Part shown: positions 1 to 8,731 of the stretch, in pieces
How the letters are laid out: each line of letters begins with the position of its first letter
Position numbering within the stretch: position 1 is the first letter of the stretch
Origin: Bacteroidales bacterium
GTDB lineage: Bacteria; Bacteroidota; Bacteroidia; Bacteroidales; M50B96
Assembly: GCA_021740905.1 (NCBI GenBank)
Contig: JAIOYV010000011.1
Coordinates: 38,228 to 102,227 of the forward strand
Length of the DNA stretch: 64,000 nucleotides
Direction: 5' to 3'
The notes under the pieces: generated by a model
What the model was told of the DNA's origin: nothing
Database searches by the model: none
What the model saw: the letters and a program-made list of their open reading frames with translations, nothing else
Made by a program: the position numbers and the translations under genes

Positions 1-376
1 AAACAAAATCGAATTCCAATACCGAAGCATCATGTGTTGATTGAAATAATAGGCCATTAAGTAATAAATTATCAGGGCTGTTATTATTATAAAAGATACC
101 GGTAGAATTATTTGGTCCCACAGCATTTATTGCCTTGCCATTTGTAAGGATGATTCCCCGTGGTAAATCAAAATTTGAATTCTCTTTGGTAAAAATTCCA
201 TACGAAATCGGATCGCCGGAAAATTGAATATTAAAAATATCGGTGTAAGGATTGTCCAGGAGTTCCTTAATAAGCATTGTATCTGTTGCAAGGGATGTAT
301 TAACAGCTATAGGTTGAGCTATAACATTATAAGAGACCAGGATGCAGAATGTAAACAGGGTTAAGGTATGTTTCAT
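1..376 (-). CDS. Secreted choice-of-anchor L domain protein (5' part only)
   Basis: Reading leftward from the ATG at 376 the frame stays open to the window edge (125 codons), so the gene is cut by the window and only its N-terminal part is present. The first ~21 residues are a signal peptide ending in V-I-A-Q. The mature start resembles the choice-of-anchor L domain of Bacteroidota secreted proteins: an F-S-G-D-P-I-S-Y-G-I-F stretch, then R-G-I-I-L-T-N-G-K, then V-L-E-F-D-F. In that family the domain is followed by variable modules and often a T9SS tail, which would lie outside the window. The domain call is made by eye. The protein is probably exported to the surface; no enzymatic role can be given. 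Confidence 0.75.
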   Translation of the reverse strand, partial: MKHTLTLFTFCILVSYNVIAQPIAVNTSLATDTMLIKELLDNPYTDIFNIQFSGDPISYGIFTKENSNFDLPRGIILTNGKAINAVGPNNSTGIFYNNNSPDNLLLNGLLFQSTHDASVLEFDFV

Positions 377-588
377 GGCTTCAATTTTTTATGTGCGCTA
401 GTCAAATTAATTTCGGTGTTTAAAGGTACGGAAAAAAGTATTTAAAAAATGTACATCAATATTGTTTTTCGTCTTGGTACTTTTAATCGCATAAAACCTT
501 TCAACAATTAAATAGAGCCTGGAAGCGGTAAAGGTTGCATGTAAAAATGGTTTATTTTTGGGATAGGAGTGCAGGCTTAACACCGAAG

Positions 589-748
589 TTCCTTACTACG
601 TTACCAATGACAGTATTTTGTAAGGGGCAGGCTGGTAGCATGTATGATAAATTGAATTCAGAATAAGGATCAAGGATTTATGATTTATGATCTGGTGGGC
701 CGCACCGAACATCGTATATCAAAAATCGTTGATCTTAAATCATAAATC
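589..748. repeat. Dispersed structured repeat, copy 1
   Basis: A ~160-bp element that recurs at 63561-63709. The left block 589-624 matches 63561-63596 almost base for base. The right block holds an inverted pair, 675-692 against 731-748 (17 of 18 pair), enclosing a conserved loop with a small GGTG..CACC hairpin. No protein is encoded here. The rest of 377-868 holds only this element and the terminator at 800-825. Confidence 0.7.
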
Positions 749-799
749 AATTCCAAAATACCATCTTTTCCTTATTGATAGGTGGATGAAAACCAAAAA

Positions 800-825
800 A
801 AAGGCCACCCTCCCAGGTAGCCTTT
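800..825 (-). terminator. Rho-independent terminator of the 869-1291 gene
   Basis: The arms AAAGGCCACC (800-809) and GGTAGCCTTT (816-825) pair around a 6-nt loop with one mismatch. On the minus strand the stem is followed by a run of T (793-800 read in reverse), as expected for the end of the leftward gene just upstream. Confidence 0.8.
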
Positions 826-868
826 CGTTTAATTTTTCAGGCAATTACTTGCCAGGAAGCTTGTCCTA

Positions 869-1291
869 CTACTTCTCAACTTTCTTCAATGCAGGGTTCA
901 TCACTTCCTTGATCTGGGTACTCAGGTCGTCCATGTATTTTTTTACCTCGGTATTTTCTTCCATCGAGAGTTTTGAAATGGTATAGGTATATCCGTTATC
1001 TTTCAAATCGAAGCGAATGGTATAACCTAAAGTGGCACCCGATTTCATGGGCACTTCAACATCCACGCCAACCAGATTTTCATCAATCTCACGGGCAGTG
1101 ACTATTCGGTTTTCAGTGCGATAGTATGTGGTCACCCAGGTGTAGGCACGATTGTGCAGGTCGGCCAAATTCGTTTTTTCAACCACAATGCTTTTGGTCA
1201 GATACACCTCATTTACTTTTACCTGGGCTTGCACCGCGTACGAAAAGCTAAGGACAAAAGCCAACAATAGAATTCCAGAAATTTTTTTCAT
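869..1291 (-). CDS. Small exported protein of unknown function
   Basis: 140 residues with a clear signal peptide (M-K-K, a hydrophobic stretch, cleavage near A-Q-A-Q around residue 23). The mature part is polar, with alternating strand-like segments and a charged C-terminal helix rich in lysine. No catalytic motif or lipobox cysteine was recognised. It lies 41 bp downstream of ispD on the same strand and ends at a strong terminator, so the two may share a transcript. Probably periplasmic; function not recognised. Confidence 0.7.
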   Translation of the reverse strand: MKKISGILLLAFVLSFSYAVQAQVKVNEVYLTKSIVVEKTNLADLHNRAYTWVTTYYRTENRIVTAREIDENLVGVDVEVPMKSGATLGYTIRFDLKDNGYTYTISKLSMEENTEVKKYMDDLSTQIKEVMNPALKKVEK

Positions 1292-1332
1292 CGTTTTACA
1301 TTTTAATTTTTTACGAAATTAGTTTAATTCAT

Positions 1333-2004
1333 CTATACTTTCAAAGTTTTTAACAGGGCTTCGGCAATCAATAAATCCCCGGGGGTAGTTATTTTTAAGT
1401 TTTCCGGGTTTCCATCCACCAAAAAGACCTCTTTACCATAAGCCTCCATTACAGTGGCATCGTCGGTAAAGGCCGGTATATATGTTTGTTGATAAGCAGA
1501 CTTAATCTCATCTGTGCGGAACACTTGAGGGGTTTGTACAATTTTTATCTGATCACGGTTGAAAGCCGCATGGCCACCACTATTCACAATCCGCACCGAA
1601 TCGTTCATGTTGGTAATGGGGACTGCATTCCCCAGTTCATCGGCTTTCTGAAATACGAGGCGGATTGTTGATTGGGAAACCAGCGGCCTCACGCCATCGT
1701 GTATGGCGACAAGGCCTTCGCTTATCAATTTCAATGCGTTTTGTACCGATTGAAAACGGGTTTCACCTCCTGGGGTTAGATTGTGGGGAATGGAAAATTG
1801 ATACTCTGTGCAAAGCTTTCTCCAGAAATCGAATTGGCTTTCGGGCAAGGCAAGTACCATGTTTATGTTGGGGTTGTATTTGTAAAATGCCTCCATACTG
1901 TGCATCAATACAGGCATATTTCCCAGAACTAAAAACTGCTTGGGAATGTATGACTGCATCCGGGTTCCACTTCCGCCTGCAACGATGACGACATTTTTTT
2001 TCAT
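1333..2004 (-). CDS. ispD: 2-C-methyl-D-erythritol 4-phosphate cytidylyltransferase
   Basis: IspD transfers CMP from CTP to methylerythritol phosphate in the non-mevalonate isoprenoid pathway in the cytoplasm. The 223-residue length is usual. The CTP-binding loop A-G-G-S-G-T-R-M is at residues 9-16 with the conserved lysine of P-K-Q-F at 21-24. The H-D-G-V-R-P-L-V motif lies near residue 100, and the C-terminal I-T-T-P-G-D-L motif near 205. The start is the only ATG that keeps the nucleotide-binding loop at the N-terminus. Transcription appears leftward together with the small exported protein downstream. Nothing unusual in the sequence. Confidence 0.95.
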   Translation of the reverse strand: MKKNVVIVAGGSGTRMQSYIPKQFLVLGNMPVLMHSMEAFYKYNPNINMVLALPESQFDFWRKLCTEYQFSIPHNLTPGGETRFQSVQNALKLISEGLVAIHDGVRPLVSQSTIRLVFQKADELGNAVPITNMNDSVRIVNSGGHAAFNRDQIKIVQTPQVFRTDEIKSAYQQTYIPAFTDDATVMEAYGKEVFLVDGNPENLKITTPGDLLIAEALLKTLKV

Positions 2005-2039
2005 ACGCCTAAGACGGGAGTTATTGGTTTTGGTTGCTA

Positions 2040-2336
2040 GTGGAGAGTTGGATAGTTCTGAGTTGAAGAGTTGAAAGTTGAAAAGTTAATTGATTTTAGG
2101 AGGACAGTGGCCGTTCCGGATAGTAGAGACGCACGGCGTGCGTCTGTTCGAGCAAACTTGTGGCGGAGGCAATAATTGAGACGCATGCCATGCGTCTCTA
2201 CTAGACTGTTAAGATCTACTACCCCGTAAGCAACATCGAACTCCCCAAGCTTTTCCCTACAAAACTTTGGCATAGTAGGGCAGAACTGTTTTCAACTCCG
2301 AACTCACCAACTCCGAACTTTTCAACTTTTCAACTC
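2040..2336. repeat. Fold-back intergenic element with nested palindromes
   Basis: The 432-bp ispD-ppdK spacer contains an inverted pair of GTTGAAAAGTT-type sequences (about 2057-2090 and 2312-2336) that encloses two near-identical perfect palindromes. Their arms are AGACGCACG (2127-2135 with 2137-2145) and GAGACGCATG (2178-2187 with 2189-2198), each around one central base. A 78-codon open frame spans this DNA, but its composition follows the palindromes and it is not supported as a gene. Confidence 0.65.
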
Positions 2337-2345
2337 ATTCCACAA

Positions 2346-2376
2346 TTTTTTAAGCTGAAATTAAATACTAAATTTG
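2346..2376 (+). promoter_or_regulatory. Probable promoter of ppdK
   Basis: TAAATTTG at 2369-2376 fits the Bacteroidota -7 element TAnnTTTG, with a T-rich -33 region at 2346-2349 that lacks the final G. It predicts a leader of roughly 55 nt before the ATG at 2437. Confidence 0.5.
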
Positions 2377-2436
2377 CAGCTAATTTTTCAAAAATCAAAT
2401 TGATTTTAAAGTATTTAAATATAAACCAATTACATT

Positions 2437-5151
2437 ATGGCAAATAAAAATGTATACACTTTTGGCGCAGGAAAAGCCGAAGGAAAAGCTGACATGAAAA
2501 ACCTGTTAGGTGGTAAAGGTGCTAACCTTGCCGAGATGAATCTTATCGGTGTTCCTGTTCCTGCCGGGTTCACTATCACAACCGAAGTTTGTACCGATTA
2601 CAATTTACGCGGCAAAGATGCTGTTGTGGCAACCATAAAGGCAGAAGTTGAGGCAGCTGTAAAGGCTACCGAAAAAGTAATGAATGCAAAATTTGATGCA
2701 AAAGATGGTTCATTTCCTTTGTTAGTATCTGTACGTTCGGGTGCCCGTGCTTCCATGCCAGGTATGATGAACACCGTACTCAACCTGGGGATGAATGATG
2801 ACACAGTAAAGATTGTTGCTGAAAAATCGGGCAACCCGAAATTCGCGTACGATTCGTACCGCCGTTTCATCCACATGTACGGCGATGTAGTTATGGGCGT
2901 TGAAGCGGAAGAAGGACACCACAATCCATTCGAGGTAGTACTCGACGAAATGAAAGAAGCCAAAGGTTATAAAGTCGATACTGAATTGACCGTTGAAGAC
3001 CTAAAAGACCTGGTTGAGAAATACAAAGCTGTTGTACGCAAATATGCCGGGGTTGATTTCCCGACCAATCCCTGGGATCAACTATGGGGAGCTGTTTGTG
3101 CTGTGTTCGATTCATGGAATACGCCCCGCGCAATCCTTTACCGCCGCATGGAAAATATTCCTTCGGAATGGGGAACTGCCGTAAATGTTCAAGCCATGGT
3201 ATATGGCAACATGGGCGAAACTTCGGCAACCGGTGTTTGTTTCTCGCGTGATGCTGCTACTGGCGAAGATATCTTCAATGGCGAATATTTGATCAATGCA
3301 CAAGGTGAAGATGTAGTTGCCGGTGTCCGTACACCTCTTGAGATTACGTTGGAAGGATCAAAAAGATGGGCCGAACGTAATGGAACTTCAGAAGCCGACC
3401 GCAAAGCTAACTTTCCATCATTGGAAGAAGCCATGCCTGAGTTGTATGCTCAATTGAATGAAGTTCAGCAAAAATTGGAAAATCACTACCACGATATGCA
3501 GGACATGGAGTTCACCATTCAGGATGGTAAGCTTTGGATGTTGCAGACCCGTAACGGAAAACGTACTGGTGCTGCCATGGTAAAAATGGCTGTCGATATG
3601 TTAGAGCAAGGTTTGATCGATGAGAAAACCGCCATCCTGCGTCAGGAGCCAAACAAACTGGATGAGTTACTTCACCCAGTATTTGATGGGGCTGCCATTG
3701 CTGCTGCCAAAGAACTTTCGAAAGGTTTGCCAGCATCTCCGGGCGCTGCAACCGGTCAAATCGTTTTTTCTGCCGACAAAGCTGAAGAATGGGCTGCTAC
3801 AGGCAAAAAAGTAATCCTCGTCCGTCGCGAGACTTCGCCAGAAGATTTAAAAGGGATGTACGCCGCTGAAGGTATTTTAACCGAGCGTGGTGGTATGACC
3901 TCTCACGCTGCTGTTGTGGCCCGTGGAATGGGAAAATGTTGTATTTCGTCAGCCGCAAACATGACTGTTACCGGAACCACAATGACCATTAAAGGCGTTG
4001 TTTACAAAGAAGGCGATTTCATTTCGCTAAATGGAACCACAGGAATTGTCTACGAAGGTAAAGTAGCAACCATCACCCCAACTTTGGATGGTGACTTTGG
4101 CAAACTCATGGACTTAGCTGAAAAGAACACCAGAATGTATGTTCGCACCAACGCCGATACTCCTGCCGATGCAAAAGCTGCCCGTGAATTTGGGGCAAAA
4201 GGAATTGGCCTTACCCGTACTGAGCACATGTTTTTTGAAGGCGACCGTATCTGGAAAATGCGTGAGATGATCCTTGCTGAAGATGAAGCGGGTCGTAAGG
4301 CTGCACTCGCAAAATTATTGCCCATCCAGCGCGAAGATTTCTACGGAATCCTGAAAGCTATGGACGGGTATGGCGTAACCATTCGTTTACTCGATCCTCC
4401 TTTGCACGAGTTCACACCAAACGATGTTGAATCTCAAACAGAAATGGCCGAGAAATTAGGTGTCGCTTTTGAAAAAGTGAAAGCCGAAGTGGAAGCCCTC
4501 CACGAATTCAACCCTATGTTAGGGCACCGTGGTTGCCGTCTGGGAAACACCTATCCTGAAATTACCGAAATGCAAGCACGTGCTATTATTGAAGCTGCCT
4601 GCGATTTAAAGAAAGAAGGATTAGATCCAAAGCCAGAGATTATGGTTCCGCTAATTGGTACTATGAAAGAATTCACCATGCAGGAAGAAATCATCCGCAC
4701 CACCGCTGCTGCCGTATTTTCAGAGAAAGGTGTTAAAGTTGACTTCCTTGTAGGTACTATGATTGAAATTCCACGTGCTGCATTAGTAGCCGACACAATT
4801 GCCAAACATGCCGAGTTCTTCTCGTTCGGGACCAACGACCTGACCCAGATGGGCTTTGGATATTCCCGCGACGATGCCGGAAAATTCTTACCTATATACA
4901 TCAACAAGGGTATCCTAAAGCATGATCCTTTCCAGGTATTAGACCAGGAAGGAATTGGCCAATTGGTACAGATGGGTTGCGAAAAAGGAAAAGCTGGCCG
5001 TCCTGACCTCAAAATAGGTATCTGTGGCGAGCACGGTGGCGAACCTTCATCCGTTGAGTTCTGCCACAGGGTAGGAATGGACTATGTAAGCTGTTCACCT
5101 TTCCGTGTACCGATAGCAAGGTTGGCTGCCGCACAGGCAAACCTGCGATAG
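2437..5151 (+). CDS. ppdK: Pyruvate, phosphate dikinase
   Basis: The enzyme interconverts pyruvate, ATP and phosphate with phosphoenolpyruvate, AMP and pyrophosphate, giving anaerobes a reversible glycolytic step. The 904-residue length is usual for the bacterial form. Seen in order: the N-terminal ATP-grasp region (L-G-G-K-G-A-N-L-A-E-M near residue 24, then S-V-R-S-G-A-R-A-S-M-P-G-M); the swivelling phosphohistidine domain with G-G-M-T-S-H-A-A-V, whose catalytic histidine is residue 490; and the C-terminal PEP-binding barrel with the G-I-C-G-E-H-G-G motif and its conserved cysteine at about 863. It is monocistronic, with its own promoter and a strong terminator at 5181-5215. No anomalies. 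Confidence 0.97.
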   Translation: MANKNVYTFGAGKAEGKADMKNLLGGKGANLAEMNLIGVPVPAGFTITTEVCTDYNLRGKDAVVATIKAEVEAAVKATEKVMNAKFDAKDGSFPLLVSVRSGARASMPGMMNTVLNLGMNDDTVKIVAEKSGNPKFAYDSYRRFIHMYGDVVMGVEAEEGHHNPFEVVLDEMKEAKGYKVDTELTVEDLKDLVEKYKAVVRKYAGVDFPTNPWDQLWGAVCAVFDSWNTPRAILYRRMENIPSEWGTAVNVQAMVYGNMGETSATGVCFSRDAATGEDIFNGEYLINAQGEDVVAGVRTPLEITLEGSKRWAERNGTSEADRKANFPSLEEAMPELYAQLNEVQQKLENHYHDMQDMEFTIQDGKLWMLQTRNGKRTGAAMVKMAVDMLEQGLIDEKTAILRQEPNKLDELLHPVFDGAAIAAAKELSKGLPASPGAATGQIVFSADKAEEWAATGKKVILVRRETSPEDLKGMYAAEGILTERGGMTSHAAVVARGMGKCCISSAANMTVTGTTMTIKGVVYKEGDFISLNGTTGIVYEGKVATITPTLDGDFGKLMDLAEKNTRMYVRTNADTPADAKAAREFGAKGIGLTRTEHMFFEGDRIWKMREMILAEDEAGRKAALAKLLPIQREDFYGILKAMDGYGVTIRLLDPPLHEFTPNDVESQTEMAEKLGVAFEKVKAEVEALHEFNPMLGHRGCRLGNTYPEITEMQARAIIEAACDLKKEGLDPKPEIMVPLIGTMKEFTMQEEIIRTTAAAVFSEKGVKVDFLVGTMIEIPRAALVADTIAKHAEFFSFGTNDLTQMGFGYSRDDAGKFLPIYINKGILKHDPFQVLDQEGIGQLVQMGCEKGKAGRPDLKIGICGEHGGEPSSVEFCHRVGMDYVSCSPFRVPIARLAAAQANLR

Positions 5152-5180
5152 TTAATTACTGAATAACAATCAATATACTT

Positions 5181-5215
5181 AAAAAGCCCGGTGGAATTTT
5201 CTATCGGGCTTTTTT
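5181..5215 (+). terminator. Terminator of ppdK
   Basis: AAAAAGCCCG (5181-5190) pairs with CGGGCTTTTT (5205-5214) across a 14-nt loop and runs into T residues. It lies 30 bp past the ppdK stop. Confidence 0.85.
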
Positions 5216-5227
5216 ATAGGTCAGCCT

Positions 5228-5275
5228 TTAAATGAGCTCCACCAAGGGCTTCGCTTGGAGCGAAACCCTCGGTAG
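5228..5275. repeat. Palindromic repeat related to 6188-6232
   Basis: A degenerate hairpin whose right half (AGCGAAACCCTCGGTAGCT) is identical to the right half of the perfect palindrome at 6188-6232. The two copies bracket the lipoprotein gene 5517-6038. The remainder of 5216-5516 has no gene; a TAATTTTG -7-like box sits at 5444-5451. Confidence 0.6.
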
Positions 5276-5516
5276 CTCCAGAGTACTTTCGCAAGAGATG
5301 CCAACACTAATCCAGGATCCCTTGGCTGGTGTGCAATTGTACCGAAAACTGTAATTTAACTATTGAAGTAGATTTGAAAACAAAGCCTGTGTAACAAAAG
5401 CAACAGAATGATAAGAATCATATCTTTTCTGTTGTAGAAATAATAATTTTGTCAGTATAAACGACAACTCAAACACATAGACAATTAATTATCAATATAC
5501 ACCTAACACAAAAAAA

Positions 5517-6038
5517 ATGAAACTATTTAAACTACTATTAGTTGTTGCAGTTCTTGGCATATTTATGTCGTGCGAAGAAGACGAAGGGAACACGCCATCA
5601 TCAAACCTTGTAGGAAACTGGCGAATGACAGAGCTGGAGTACTCGGGTGAAAACATGTATGATCCGCCAAGTGAATTTACCCCAAGCTCAACCTTTATCG
5701 GAACGGGTCAGGATATCGATCTTGTTATGACTTTCTCAGAAAACCCACATCAATACACATCCACCGGATCTTATGTTATTAATGTGGCAACCACAATCGA
5801 AGGGTTTCCAACTATGTCTATGGATCAAACATTCACCGGCTTTGCAGCTGATGGATCATGGAGCCAGTCTGGAAATCAAATAACTTTTACAACACCTGAC
5901 GGTGATCAAACTGGAGAAATTCTTGAATTAACTGCAACAAAGCTTGTGCTTGGCGTGACCGCGATACAAGAAACCACAGGAAGTGGCATTACTCTTACCA
6001 CCACCGTTGAGGGTTCCTATACATTTGAAAAAGAATAA
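5517..6038 (+). CDS. Lipocalin-like outer-membrane lipoprotein
   Basis: 173 residues. The signal peptide ends in the lipobox G-I-F-M-S-C (cysteine about residue 19), followed by acidic residues, so export and lipid anchoring are likely. The mature start has N-L-V-G-N-W-R-M, the usual opening of the small lipocalin-like barrels annotated in many Bacteroidota lipoproteins. The rest is a series of short strand-like segments ending in Y-T-F-E-K-E. No catalytic residues were identified and no ligand can be named. It stands alone with its own terminator and is flanked by related palindromes at 5228-5275 and 6188-6232. Confidence 0.75.
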   Translation: MKLFKLLLVVAVLGIFMSCEEDEGNTPSSNLVGNWRMTELEYSGENMYDPPSEFTPSSTFIGTGQDIDLVMTFSENPHQYTSTGSYVINVATTIEGFPTMSMDQTFTGFAADGSWSQSGNQITFTTPDGDQTGEILELTATKLVLGVTAIQETTGSGITLTTTVEGSYTFEKE

Positions 6039-6134
6039 GGTAAAATAGGATAAATGATCATTTTTTATTGCTGATTAATTTGGAATAGCAATTCGTATTC
6101 AGCATTAATCATTTGTCATTAATCATTATAAAAT

Positions 6135-6170
6135 AAAAAAGGCCCATCGAATTTTCGGTGGGCTTTTTTT
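6135..6170 (+). terminator. Terminator of the lipocalin-like gene
   Basis: AAAAAAGGCCCATCGA and TCGGTGGGCTTTTTTT pair with one G-T wobble and one G-G mismatch around ATTT, followed by a T run. Confidence 0.85.
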
Positions 6171-6187
6171 GTTGGCTCCGAGCTTAT

Positions 6188-6232
6188 GCAGCTACCGAGG
6201 GCTTTGCTCGAAGCGAAACCCTCGGTAGCTGC
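6188..6232. repeat. Perfect palindromic repeat
   Basis: Fourteen-base arms, GCAGCTACCGAGGG (6188-6201) and CCCTCGGTAGCTGC (6219-6232), pair perfectly, with a further imperfect palindrome inside. It is related to the element at 5228-5275. Confidence 0.75.
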
Positions 6233-6259
6233 AGGGAGACACCGTCTAAGGGTCTGGCC

Positions 6260-6292
6260 AGCGTCGGTGTCGCTTCGAGCGACGCCGACGCT
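6260..6292. repeat. GC-rich palindrome
   Basis: AGCGTCGG-T-GTCGCT pairs with AGCGAC-G-CCGACGCT around TCG, a 14-base-pair stem with one mismatch. It lies 28 bp past the preceding palindrome in the same non-coding spacer. Confidence 0.7.
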
Positions 6293-6324
6293 AGTTTTGA
6301 CAATCAATTTCAGTCACCCAATCC

Positions 6325-6371
6325 ACACGAAAGAATTTTCCGAAATTCGGGACAAACTGTGCGGTAGCCCG
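6325..6371 (+). repeat. Direct repeat flanking the arg operon, left copy
   Basis: About 47 bp, including the core CCGAAATTCGGGACAA and a GGTAGCC end. It recurs in the same orientation at 11136-11184 with few changes. The two copies bracket the whole argBDCJ block. Confidence 0.65.
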
Positions 6372-6436
6372 GGGGCTGAGGATACACCATGATAATTGAA
6401 TTAAAATCTAACAATGAACTATTATTTTGTCATGTA

Positions 6437-7648
6437 TTATGTCGTATATACCGAATTAAACAACACATAGTCGGTGGTTAAATCGGTTCCCCATCCTTTT
6501 GAGTTGGCTTTGCCGTTGTGAAGATCCAGTACAATCTTAAGGTGAGATTCCCTCAATAGTTTTTTGATGTAGTTGGGGTCGAATTCCAATGGGGTTCCTT
6601 GTTCCAACACCTTTATCGATTTTTTATCAGAACCAATATAAAGATCAATTTTTTCATAATCAAAAGGAAGGCCTGCATTACCGGCTGCACTTATAATCCT
6701 TCCCCAATTGGGGTCGCGGCCAAACATGGCTGTTTTAACCAGCGAGGAATCTGAAATTTTCCGGATCATTATCCTGGCATACTCTTCGGTTGGCGCGTTC
6801 ACTATTTCATATTCGATAAACTTTGAGGCCCCTTCGCCATCTGAAACGATAAGCTGGGCCAAGTGGATCATCATTTCTTCCAGGTGTTTCTTGAAAATAG
6901 CATAGACTTTTTCTTTTTTAGATTTAATGATATCGTTTTGAGCCAAACCATTGGCCAACACGATAACCATATCATTGGTCGACGTGTCACCATCCACAGT
7001 AATCATATTGAACGATTTGTCAACCGTTTCCTTTACCAGTGTTTTTAAAAGCTTAGGTTCAATAGCGATGTCCGTAACAATGAACGCCAACATGGTGGCC
7101 ATATTGGGGTGGATCATTCCAGAACCTTTCGCAATTCCTCCCATATTAATTTCACGGCCATCCACCTCAAACTCGACAAAACCTTCTTTGGCAAAGGTAT
7201 CGGTGGTTAAAATCGCATTTGCAACAAAAGATCCTGCATTGGACCTGTTGGTCAGATTTTTTGTGTTTTCCCGGATGCCATTCACAATTTCAGTGGTTGG
7301 AAATTTGACCCCAATAATACCGGTGGAAGCCACCAATACCAGCTCTTTATCTATTTTTAATTCTTCGGCCAACGATTGGGCCATGGCTTCGGCACCTTCC
7401 ATTCCTTGTATTCCTGTGGCGGCGTTTGCGTTTCCCGCATTAATCACAATGGCTTGTGCTTTTCCATCTGCAATATGTTTTCTTGACAGGGTAACTGGCG
7501 CAGCAACCACTTGGTTTTGGGTAAACACCGCTGCTGCACTTGCCGGCACCCTTGAGAAAATGATGGCTAAATCCCTTTTCATTGACTTAACACCTGTATG
7601 TGCGCCCCAACAAGTTATCCCTCTTACGTTTGTTATATTTTTAATCAT
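6437..7648 (-). CDS. argJ: Glutamate N-acetyltransferase / ornithine acetyltransferase
   Basis: ArgJ moves the acetyl group from N-acetylornithine back to glutamate (and in some members also uses acetyl-CoA), closing the cyclic arginine pathway. The 403-residue length is usual. It belongs to the self-cleaving Ntn-hydrolase-like fold: N-A-G-N-A-N-A-A-T-G at 70-79, V-A-S-T-G-I-I-G at 107-113, and the autoproteolysis site N-M-A|T-M-L, so threonine 185 becomes the nucleophile of the beta chain. The protein ends in Y-T-T as in many family members. It is the last gene of the operon, 45 bp after argC. Whether it is mono- or bifunctional cannot be told from sequence. Confidence 0.95.
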   Translation of the reverse strand: MIKNITNVRGITCWGAHTGVKSMKRDLAIIFSRVPASAAAVFTQNQVVAAPVTLSRKHIADGKAQAIVINAGNANAATGIQGMEGAEAMAQSLAEELKIDKELVLVASTGIIGVKFPTTEIVNGIRENTKNLTNRSNAGSFVANAILTTDTFAKEGFVEFEVDGREINMGGIAKGSGMIHPNMATMLAFIVTDIAIEPKLLKTLVKETVDKSFNMITVDGDTSTNDMVIVLANGLAQNDIIKSKKEKVYAIFKKHLEEMMIHLAQLIVSDGEGASKFIEYEIVNAPTEEYARIMIRKISDSSLVKTAMFGRDPNWGRIISAAGNAGLPFDYEKIDLYIGSDKKSIKVLEQGTPLEFDPNYIKKLLRESHLKIVLDLHNGKANSKGWGTDLTTDYVLFNSVYTT

Positions 7649-7693
7649 TTCAGTAAATTTTATCGTTTGTTCAATTTTCGCCTAAATTAATTA

Positions 7694-8731
7694 TTAGGGG
7701 TTTAAAGGTATTAGATTCAGTCCCTGGGTTTCGTCCAGGCCAAACATGATATTCATGTTTTGGACAGCTTGCCCGGCTGCTCCTTTGATAAGATTGTCTA
7801 TAACGCTAACAATAATCACCATATTGGTTCGCTTATCGTAGGTTACATATAAATCGCAGTAATTGGTACCTCTGACATCTTTTATGGCTGGCACTTGTTT
7901 TCTTAATCTGACAAAAGGTGCATTTGCATAAAAGCTGGCGTAAAGTTCTTTTAGTTTGATGTCATCCATTTTTCCTGTAGGACGTGCATAAATAGTGGTT
8001 AAAATACCACGGTCTACAGGCAACAAATGCGGTGTAAACTGAATCAATGTTTCTTTTCCCGAAACATCATCTAATATCCCTTGAATTTCAATAGTATGTC
8101 TGTGATATTTTAATCCATAAGCCTTGAAATTATCGTTTACATTCGAATAAAGGTTTACCGTTTTTGCTTTTATTCCTGCCCCGGTAACACCCGTTTTTGA
8201 ATCGACAATAATGCGGTCTATTTCAATCAGGTTGGCTTTTAGTAAAGGTGCGAGGCCTAAAATAGCACTCGTTGGAAAACAGCCCGGGTTGGCAATTAGG
8301 TTCGCATCTTTAATTTTATCGAAATACAATTCAGGACTTCCGAATACAGCTTTTTCAATTCCTTCAGGATAAATGTGATCTATTTTATACCACTCCTCAT
8401 AAACTTCTTTTGAACTCAAACGGAAATCGCCGGAAAGATCAATAATTTTAAATGATTTGTCTTTGAAACGTTTCGCAAAATCCATGGAAATACCGTGAGG
8501 CAAAGCAAGAAAAACAAGGTCCAGTTCGTATTCATCGATTTGATTTATCGACACCAATTTTTGTTCTGCAATTCCCTGTAAAAAAGGATGCACATCAGAA
8601 AACAATTCTCCTGCCCGACTTTCAGAAGTAATCATGGTGATCTCAACATCGGGGTGATTGGTGAGAATACGTACCAATTCTGATCCGGTATAACCCGTTG
8701 CACCTATAATTCCCATTTTCTTTTTAGTCAT
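7694..8731 (-). CDS. argC: N-acetyl-gamma-glutamyl-phosphate reductase
   Basis: This enzyme reduces N-acetylglutamyl phosphate to the semialdehyde with NADPH, the third step of arginine synthesis. The 345-residue length is usual for type 1 ArgC. The nucleotide-binding loop G-A-T-G-Y-T-G-S-E is at residues 10-18 and the active-site cysteine is C151 in N-P-G-C-F-P-T. The first codons overlap the end of argD by 8 bp, which points to translational coupling. No anomalies. Confidence 0.96.
   Translation of the reverse strand: MTKKKMGIIGATGYTGSELVRILTNHPDVEITMITSESRAGELFSDVHPFLQGIAEQKLVSINQIDEYELDLVFLALPHGISMDFAKRFKDKSFKIIDLSGDFRLSSKEVYEEWYKIDHIYPEGIEKAVFGSPELYFDKIKDANLIANPGCFPTSAILGLAPLLKANLIEIDRIIVDSKTGVTGAGIKAKTVNLYSNVNDNFKAYGLKYHRHTIEIQGILDDVSGKETLIQFTPHLLPVDRGILTTIYARPTGKMDDIKLKELYASFYANAPFVRLRKQVPAIKDVRGTNYCDLYVTYDKRTNMVIIVSVIDNLIKGAAGQAVQNMNIMFGLDETQGLNLIPLNP

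Noticed and set aside
687..986. 99-codon plus-strand frame
   Set aside because: It overlaps the dispersed repeat, the terminator and the 3' end of the exported-protein gene on the other strand.
2037..2273. 78-codon open frame on the minus strand between ispD and ppdK
   Set aside because: It is made almost entirely of palindromic repeat DNA and shows no protein-like features; its ends coincide with the repeat borders.
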